A stretch of 19,752 nucleotides of DNA from an uncultured Porphyromonas sp. (GTDB lineage: Bacteria; Bacteroidota; Bacteroidia; Bacteroidales; Porphyromonadaceae): contig NZ_CABUAN010000039.1 in the NCBI RefSeq assembly GCF_902489635.1, positions 1 to 19,752 on the forward strand, in the 5' to 3' direction. Shown here piece after piece: positions 15,389 through 19,752 of the stretch. The position numbers and the translations under genes were made by a program. Position 1 is the stretch's first letter, and each line of letters begins with the position of its first letter. Under the pieces are notes generated by a model, which was not told the origin of the DNA, ran no database searches, and was given only the letters and a program-made list of their open reading frames with translations.

Positions 15389-15611
15389 TTCCAGCGTTGG
15401 AAAAATAAATTTCCAACGCTGGAAACTTTCTTTTCCTCCCTTGGAAACTTTCTTTTCCAACGGAGGAAATTTTGTTTTCCAACGCTGGAAACTTCCAGTT
15501 CCTACGTTGGAACCGAAAAGTTCCTCCGTAGGAACCGAAGAGTTCCTCCGTAGGAACTAAAGAGTTCCTCCGTTGGAACTAAAGAGTTCCTCCCTTGGAA
15601 CTAAAAAGTTC
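15389..15611. repeat. Array of 22-bp palindromic units (array 2)
   Basis: Ten units start at 15389, 15411, 15433, 15455, 15477, 15499, 15521, 15543, 15565 and 15587, each exactly 22 bp apart, and an eleventh is cut after TTC at 15609-15611 by the IS. Every unit is TTCC, a 6-bp core, GGAA, then an 8-bp spacer. Cores in order are AGCGTT, AACGCT, TCCCTT, AACGGA, AACGCT, TACGTT, TCCGTA, TCCGTA, TCCGTT, TCCCTT. The first five units are flanked T...A, the last five G...C, so arm pairing is kept. Spacers change from CTTTCTT-like to AAAGAG-like at the same place. Array 1 (3013-3202) is the same type with TCCC/GGGA arms. No gene is seen. Confidence 0.92.
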
Positions 15612-15718
15612 GACTTATAGGTCAAAATGGTGGGTGAGTTAAAGGTCTTTTCTAGGTATAGAGAGACATATAAGGGTTTGAAAAGCTTTGAAGTGTTAAA
15701 AGTAAGCCAACGCGAATG

Positions 15719-15738
15719 TATAGGTCAAAACGGTGGGT
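15719..15738 (+). repeat. Inner left copy of the IS terminal motif
   Basis: Differs from the outer motif (15616-15635) at one base of 20 (C for T) and lies 103 bp inside it. In copy 2 the same pair sits at 18418-18437 and 18521-18540. Confidence 0.85.
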
Positions 15739-15767
15739 GATACAGGGGGATAAGCCAGTGTTTATCG

Positions 15768-15775
15768 TATCTTTG
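15768..15775 (+). promoter_or_regulatory. -7 element of the transposase gene
   Basis: TATCTTTG, with transcription expected near 15782. That puts the first AUG (15797) about 15 nt into the message and supports 15797, not the GTG at 15834, as the original start. The same site in copy 2 is 18570-18577. Confidence 0.55.
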
Positions 15776-15796
15776 AGCATTTGAAAAGGCGAAAAA

Positions 15797-15841
15797 ATGA
15801 ACCAAAAAATGTCCGAAGTGTGGGAGCCTCAGTGTGATTAG
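15797..15841 (+). pseudogene. Out-of-frame transposase start and A6 slip site
   Basis: The first ATG (15797) encodes MNQK then leaves the transposase frame and stops at TAG 15839-15841. Reading past one A of the A6 run at 15804-15809 gives MNQK-CPKCGSLSV joined directly to the main frame. That restores the first C-x-x-C of a zinc ribbon whose second C-x-x-C (CKNC) is inside the 15834 frame. In the main frame itself a TGA lies at 15798-15800 and no start codon precedes the cysteines. The same sequence is present in copy 2 (18599-18643). It may be an inactivating one-base insertion, or a programmed slip. Confidence 0.7.
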
Positions 15842-16748
15842 TCATGGACGCAGGGGTACACACAAGAGATATTTGTGCAAGAACTGTGGCTCATCGTTCA
15901 CAGGAAAAAGGCACATAAGTAAGGAGCAGATATGGGACTTGTACCAGAGTGGCTTATCGCAGGCTAAAATCGCGGAAGCACTTGGAGTAAGTCCGAGCAC
16001 GATAAAACGGAGACTTCAGGAGGTCACAGTTGACTTTAAGACGCCCATATTAAGCGAGGGAGTTATTCACATAGATGCGACGTATTGGGGTAGAAACCAA
16101 GGACTAATCGTTGCGTTGGACGATAAAAGTGGTTGCGTACTCTATCGGGAGTGGATCTCTCACGAAAGCAAAGTGGACTACGCAACAGCCCTTAAAAAGA
16201 TAGAGGAAGGGGGCTATAAGATATTGGCAGTGGTAACTGATGGAGGAGTCGGTCTTGATGTGGCACTGAAGCATTTTCCCACACAAATGTGCCAGTATCA
16301 CTTTATCGCAATCGTCCGACGAAAACTTACTCTTCGACCCAAACTACCGGCGTCTCAAGAGCTTCTGGCACTTGCTATGAGTGTAGGAAAGATGTCCCAT
16401 ATCACATTCTGCTCGCAGCTCAAAAAGTGGGAGACCAAGTGGGATACTTTTCTCAAGGAGAAGACCATAAATGATGAAAACGGCAAATGGCAATACACGC
16501 ACAAATCACTTAGATCAGCCCACTTTTCCTTTCGTCAATACCTCCCTACACTCTTTACTTACGAGGAACATCCGGATATACAGATCCCTAAAACCAATAA
16601 CGCCATTGAAGGGCTATTTACTGCACTCAAAAGCCGTCTTAGAGCGCATAATGGAATGTCCCAAGCTCACAAGAAACGATTCGTGGATGGGTTTTTTAGG
16701 CATAGGGATATCGCCCAGTTTACATCCAAAAAAGAGGAGGGGCAATAG
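15834..16748 (+). CDS. DDE transposase, IS256/MULE-like (copy 1)
   Basis: 304 aa from a GTG start, cytoplasmic recombinase that would cut and join the IS ends. After CKNC (15-18) comes a helix-turn-helix (about 37-62, SGLSQAKIAEALGVSPSTIKRRLQ). The catalytic core shows D81 (VIHIDATYWGR), D136 (AVVTDGG) and E259 (NNAIEGLFTALKSRLRAHNG), with a CQYHF motif (153-157) between the second Asp and the Glu. This D-D-CxxH-E layout resembles the IS256/MULE group, perhaps the IS1249-type branch that also has an N-terminal zinc ribbon; the family name is tentative. As called, the protein lacks the first zinc-ribbon Cys pair, which lies in a frame reachable only through the slip at 15804-15809. GTG 15834 overlaps the stop of the short upstream frame, so coupled re-initiation could make this shorter form. 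Confidence 0.85.
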   Translation: MISHGRRGTHKRYLCKNCGSSFTGKRHISKEQIWDLYQSGLSQAKIAEALGVSPSTIKRRLQEVTVDFKTPILSEGVIHIDATYWGRNQGLIVALDDKSGCVLYREWISHESKVDYATALKKIEEGGYKILAVVTDGGVGLDVALKHFPTQMCQYHFIAIVRRKLTLRPKLPASQELLALAMSVGKMSHITFCSQLKKWETKWDTFLKEKTINDENGKWQYTHKSLRSAHFSFRQYLPTLFTYEEHPDIQIPKTNNAIEGLFTALKSRLRAHNGMSQAHKKRFVDGFFRHRDIAQFTSKKEEGQ

Positions 16749-16874
16749 TACCCCTCCCCTGTCAGTGTAAACTGTTCTGACTCCATTGACCGTATCCCTC
16801 ACCGGTTGCACCCCTGCAGAGCCGGCTACGTTTCAGGTCAACGAACAAAGGTATCTGTTTTTTTCTTCTACTTC

Positions 16875-16894
16875 GCCCACCATTTTGACCTATA
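16875..16894 (-). repeat. Inner right copy of the IS terminal motif
   Basis: Same 20-bp motif in inverted orientation, one mismatch, 52 bp inside the outer right end (16927-16946). In copy 2 the pair is 19677-19696 and 19729-19748. Confidence 0.85.
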
Positions 16895-16935
16895 CTTCAG
16901 TACGAAAATGGCTATTAGGCTGTTTTACCCACCAT

Positions 16936-16967
16936 TTTGACCTATACGCCTTATTTTATTACCTTTG
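16936..16967 (+). promoter_or_regulatory. Hybrid promoter formed at the right end of IS copy 1
   Basis: TTTG (16936-16939) lies inside the IS terminal repeat; exactly 20 bp later TACCTTTG (16960-16967) lies in the DNA outside the IS. This is a complete Bacteroidetes consensus pointing at the gene at 17041, with a predicted leader of about 66 nt. Confidence 0.7.
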
Positions 16968-17040
16968 TAACGTGGTTATTGAGTTGCAATACAGGTTGCA
17001 TAGATAGCCGATTACCTATCCTATTCATTTCGTTATTATT

Positions 17041-18351
17041 ATGAAACTGGCATATAACTTATCGATCCTGATCGGGCTTATGATGCTTCTCTCAGGCTGT
17101 GGCTTGATGAAGCTCTTCACCTCGGAGCCAAGGGATGTCTGCAAGGCGCAATTGGAGACCAAGGAAGGAGCTACCTACACAGGGTATCTTAGGATGCCTA
17201 TGTCGGGGGACAAGGAGCTCAAGCTCTTCGATGACCTCGCCCTCGCCCATTCAGCCGGCACCTTCAAGTCCGAGGACCTGAAAGGCATCGAGCTAAGCAA
17301 CCCCAAGAAACCGGACTCGAGCTATCGCTTTGAGTACAAAAAGTTCTCCACCTTCCTGCAAAGCAATGCCGCATGGATGACTCTCGTAGATAGGGGACCT
17401 GAGCTTACGGCCTACCTCCTGGCCTCTTCGTACAAGATTGATGAGAATGGGGACATCTTCTTCATCGGCAACGAGCAGCGGATCATACGTAGTGGAGGAA
17501 GTATGGCTGTGGTAAAGCCCAGCTTCCCACTATTCTTGGAGAAACGCGGAGGTATCCTAAGAAAGGTTGCTCTGGTACACGGGATCAACTATGAAGGATC
17601 TCAGTTTAGAGGCGGAGTGGTCAGATTCCTTGCCGATGATCCGGAGCTCTGTAGCTATGTGAGAGGACTGAAGTGGGAGTTTGAGGACATAGATAAGGTG
17701 GTGAAGTACTACGATCCTCACCGCAAGGGTGAGCTGGTCATTAAGGATGACCGGGGTCAAGTCCTCGCTCTGCCACCACATAAGATGGTCACGGGTGCGC
17801 TGTCAGGCGAGCTTATCTACACTGCGGATCTGGCTAAAAACCTAACGCCACACTTTGGGATGGCCTCCTACCTCGGGCTCCGCTCATCCCTCGGGACGTA
17901 CTTCACTTATGGCGGGTCTGTAGGGTTCAATCAGCCCTGTCTCGTGGATGATACGGCACTGATAACGGAGGATCCGAGCTTCTTGTTGAAAGATCGCAAG
18001 GAAGTGGAGATACCTCAGGAGTTCATCAAGCGAGTGACCCTTTTTAGCTTCAATGCTTTTGCGGGTCTGCAGGTGCCGCTTGACCTAAAGTCTGTATATG
18101 TCATTCCTTCCCTGAGTGGATGTGTTACCGGTGACCTTCACTCCGACTACAGCCTGATCAGTGCTGGACCGCTCGTAAGGTGCGACTTTGGCATCCCCTT
18201 GAAGTATGGGAATATGCTCTTCTTCGGTGCCGGATACAAGTATGGCTTCCCCATCAAGGATGCAGATGAGATGGCAGCTGACAACTACAAGAATGTGACC
18301 CCTTATGGTCAGTCTCATACCGTCTTTCTGTCCATCGGTTATATGTATTGA
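17041..18351 (+). CDS. Lipoprotein of unknown function with beta-rich C-terminus
   Basis: 436 aa that I do not recognise. The leader MKLAYNLSILIGLMMLLSGC is a clear lipoprotein signal with Cys20, so the protein should be anchored in the outer membrane or periplasm. The middle is mixed (ETKEGATYTGYLRMP, KFSTFLQSNAAWMTLVDRGPELTAYLLAS, 'FIGNEQRIIRSGG'), with no catalytic motif evident. From about residue 270 short amphipathic strands alternate with Gly/aromatic turns (YLGLRSSLGTYFTYGGSVGF, FFGAGYKYGF), and the chain ends in VFLSIGYMY, as outer-membrane barrel strands often do. It is the only gene between two IS copies. Eight of its 17 arginines use AGA or AGG, against one of 14 in rfbA, suggesting a foreign origin. 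Transcription is probably from the IS hybrid promoter; a strong hairpin ends it. Confidence 0.75.
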   Translation: MKLAYNLSILIGLMMLLSGCGLMKLFTSEPRDVCKAQLETKEGATYTGYLRMPMSGDKELKLFDDLALAHSAGTFKSEDLKGIELSNPKKPDSSYRFEYKKFSTFLQSNAAWMTLVDRGPELTAYLLASSYKIDENGDIFFIGNEQRIIRSGGSMAVVKPSFPLFLEKRGGILRKVALVHGINYEGSQFRGGVVRFLADDPELCSYVRGLKWEFEDIDKVVKYYDPHRKGELVIKDDRGQVLALPPHKMVTGALSGELIYTADLAKNLTPHFGMASYLGLRSSLGTYFTYGGSVGFNQPCLVDDTALITEDPSFLLKDRKEVEIPQEFIKRVTLFSFNAFAGLQVPLDLKSVYVIPSLSGCVTGDLHSDYSLISAGPLVRCDFGIPLKYGNMLFFGAGYKYGFPIKDADEMAADNYKNVTPYGQSHTVFLSIGYMY

Positions 18352-18368
18352 CCCGTAGATCTTCCTTA

Positions 18369-18410
18369 AATAAGGGAGCGAAAGAGATTCTCTTTCGCTC
18401 CCTTATTATT
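18369..18410 (+). terminator. Hairpin terminator after the passenger gene
   Basis: A perfect 17-bp stem (18369-18385 with 18391-18407), 5-nt loop GATTC, AT-rich tail. It ends 3 bp before the second IS copy. The symmetrical AAGGGAGCG...CGCTCCCTT would also stop transcription leaving the IS leftwards. Confidence 0.8.
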
Positions 18411-18413
18411 ATA

Positions 18414-19752
18414 GACTTATAGGTCAAAATGGTGGGTGAGTTAAAGGTCTTTTCTAGGTATAGAGAGACATATAAGGGTTTGAAAAGCTTTGAAGTGTTA
18501 AAAGTAAGCCAACGCGAATGTATAGGTCAAAACGGTGGGTGATACAGGGGGATAAGCCAGTGTTTATCGTATCTTTGAGCATTTGAAAAGGCGAAAAAAT
18601 GAACCAAAAAATGTCCGAAGTGTGGGAGCCTCAGTGTGATTAGTCATGGACGCAGGGGTACACACAAGAGATATTTGTGCAAGAACTGTGGCTCATCGTT
18701 CACAGGAAAAAGGCACATAAGTAAGGAGCAGATATGGGACTTGTACCAGAGTGGCTTATCGCAGGCTAAAATCGCGGAAGCACTTGGAGTAAGTCCGAGC
18801 ACGATAAAACGGAGACTTCAGGAGGTCACAGTTGACTTTAAGACGCCCATATTAAGCGAGGGAGTTATTCACATAGATGCGACGTATTGGGGTAGAAACC
18901 AAGGACTAATCGTTGCGTTGGACGATAAAAGTGGTTGCGTACTCTATCGGGAGTGGATCTCTCACGAAAGCAAAGTGGACTACGCAACAGCCCTTAAAAA
19001 GATAGAGGAAGGGGGCTATAAGATATTGGCAGTGGTAACTGATGGAGGAGTCGGTCTTGATGTGGCACTGAAGCATTTTCCCACACAAATGTGCCAGTAT
19101 CACTTTATCGCAATCGTCCGACGAAAACTTACTCTTCGACCCAAACTACCGGCGTCTCAAGAGCTTCTGGCACTTGCTATGAGTGTAGGAAAGATGTCCC
19201 ATATCACATTCTGCTCGCAGCTCAAAAAGTGGGAGACCAAGTGGGATACTTTTCTCAAGGAGAAGACCATAAATGATGAAAACGGCAAATGGCAATACAC
19301 GCACAAATCACTTAGATCAGCCCACTTTTCCTTTCGTCAATACCTCCCTACACTCTTTACTTACGAGGAACATCCGGATATACAGATCCCTAAAACCAAT
19401 AACGCCATTGAAGGGCTATTTACTGCACTCAAAAGCCGTCTTAGAGCGCATAATGGAATGTCCCAAGCTCACAAGAAACGATTCGTGGATGGGTTTTTTA
19501 GGCATAGGGATATCGCCCAGTTTACATCCAAAAAAGAGGAGGGGCAATAGTACCCCTCCCCTGTCAGTGTAAACTGTTCTGACTCCATTGACCGTATCCC
19601 TCACCGGTTGCACCCCTGCAGAGCCGGCTACGTTTCAGGTCAACGAACAAAGGTATCTGTTTTTTTCTTCTACTTCGCCCACCATTTTGACCTATACTTC
19701 AGTACGAAAATGGCTATTAGGCTGTTTTACCCACCATTTTGACCTATACGCC
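18414..19752 (+). mobile_element. Insertion sequence, copy 2 (identical to copy 1)
   Basis: A direct-orientation copy of 15612-16950 with the same inverted ends, inner motifs, slip site and transposase. Position 19752 corresponds to 16950, so the window ends exactly at the inferred right end of the element. Its right flank and any target duplication are therefore not visible. Identity of both copies points to very recent transposition or recombination. Confidence 0.92.
18636..19550 (+). CDS. DDE transposase, IS256/MULE-like (copy 2)
   Basis: 304 aa, the same protein residue for residue as the copy 1 transposase, including D81, D136 and E259 and the GTG start. It shares the missing first zinc-ribbon Cys pair: the slip site is at 18606-18611 and the out-of-frame ATG at 18599. 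If the frameshift kills the enzyme, neither copy could supply its own transposase. Confidence 0.85.
   Translation: MISHGRRGTHKRYLCKNCGSSFTGKRHISKEQIWDLYQSGLSQAKIAEALGVSPSTIKRRLQEVTVDFKTPILSEGVIHIDATYWGRNQGLIVALDDKSGCVLYREWISHESKVDYATALKKIEEGGYKILAVVTDGGVGLDVALKHFPTQMCQYHFIAIVRRKLTLRPKLPASQELLALAMSVGKMSHITFCSQLKKWETKWDTFLKEKTINDENGKWQYTHKSLRSAHFSFRQYLPTLFTYEEHPDIQIPKTNNAIEGLFTALKSRLRAHNGMSQAHKKRFVDGFFRHRDIAQFTSKKEEGQ

Larger units (their letters stand above)
15612..16950 (+). mobile_element. Insertion sequence, copy 1 (1339 bp)
   Basis: The sequence is repeated without a difference that I can see at 18414-19752 (constant offset 2802). The ends form 24-bp inverted repeats with two mismatches: left 15612-15635 (GACTTATAGGTCAAAATGG...) and right 16927-16950. 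The shared region starts exactly at this G. Each end also has an inner copy of the 20-bp core motif (15719-15738 and 16875-16894). One transposase is encoded. No target duplication is found: left flank AAAAGTTC, right flank TTATTTTA. The left side truncates the palindrome array, whose continuation does not appear on the right side. Confidence 0.92.
15612..19752. mobile_element. Candidate composite transposon or integrated circle
   Basis: Two direct, identical IS copies flank a 1463-bp segment holding one lipoprotein gene with divergent arginine codon use. Outer left flank is the truncated palindrome array; outer right flank is beyond the window. The inner flanks, TTATTTTA (16951-16958) and TTATTATA (18406-18413), differ at one base of eight, as expected if they are the two sides of an older insertion in a circular molecule, but they are AT-rich and the match may be chance. 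Confidence 0.5.

Noticed and set aside
15353..15553. Open frame over array 2
   Set aside because: Same reason: repetitive peptide from the palindrome units, no start context and cut by the array structure.
15612..15619. Target-site duplication around IS copy 1
   Set aside because: Left AAAAGTTC and right TTATTTTA flanks do not match; no direct repeat of any useful length was found.

Overview
The window looks like a chromosomal piece of a Bacteroidales bacterium, most likely Porphyromonas. Evidence: Bacteroidetes-type promoters (TTG/TTTG, 20 bp, TAnnTTTG) recur; there is a BACON-domain lipoprotein, a DUF5106-type thioredoxin lipoprotein, a protein with a type IX secretion-like C-terminus, and the Bacteroidetes 'VPEGYFDDL' motif in a putative anti-sigma protein. 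The genus is an inference from general family resemblance, not a search.

Layout. 1-41 is the end of a small inverted-repeat element (MITE) abutting a secreted BACON-nuclease lipoprotein gene (47-1189). 1300-2925 is a secreted protein of unknown function. 2926-3480 holds a strong terminator, an array of 22-bp palindromic units and the groES promoter. groES-groEL follow (3481-5436), then a full MITE copy (5586-5756) lying between two hairpins. On the minus strand (8530 to 5832) lies an apparent operon: endonuclease/exonuclease/phosphatase protein, ECF sigma factor, membrane anti-sigma-like protein, periplasmic Spy/CpxP-like helical protein. tRNA-Phe(GAA) lies just upstream, also on the minus strand, with its own promoter and terminator. 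The plus strand then carries a dihydroorotate dehydrogenase-like protein, an OmpA-family lipoprotein, a thioredoxin lipoprotein with rfbA, and a probable operon sdaA - CDF metal transporter - folB (12706-15303).

The right end is accessory DNA. A second 22-bp palindrome array (15389-15611) is cut off in mid-unit by an insertion sequence (15612-16950). An identical second IS copy (18414-19752) follows 1.46 kb downstream. Between them is one lipoprotein gene (17041-18351) with different arginine codon use and a promoter that appears to be assembled from the IS end plus flanking DNA. The pair looks like a composite transposon or a plasmid/circle integration. Both IS copies carry the same apparent frameshift that separates the first half of the transposase zinc ribbon from the rest of the protein.

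The most unusual signals are: the two 22-bp palindrome arrays, whose arms change together while keeping complementarity; the doubled terminal motif at each end of the IS; the hybrid IS promoter; the shared transposase frameshift; and the MITE fused to the front of the nuclease lipoprotein gene. The window starts inside one repeat and ends exactly at the inferred end of another, so both edges may be assembly breaks.
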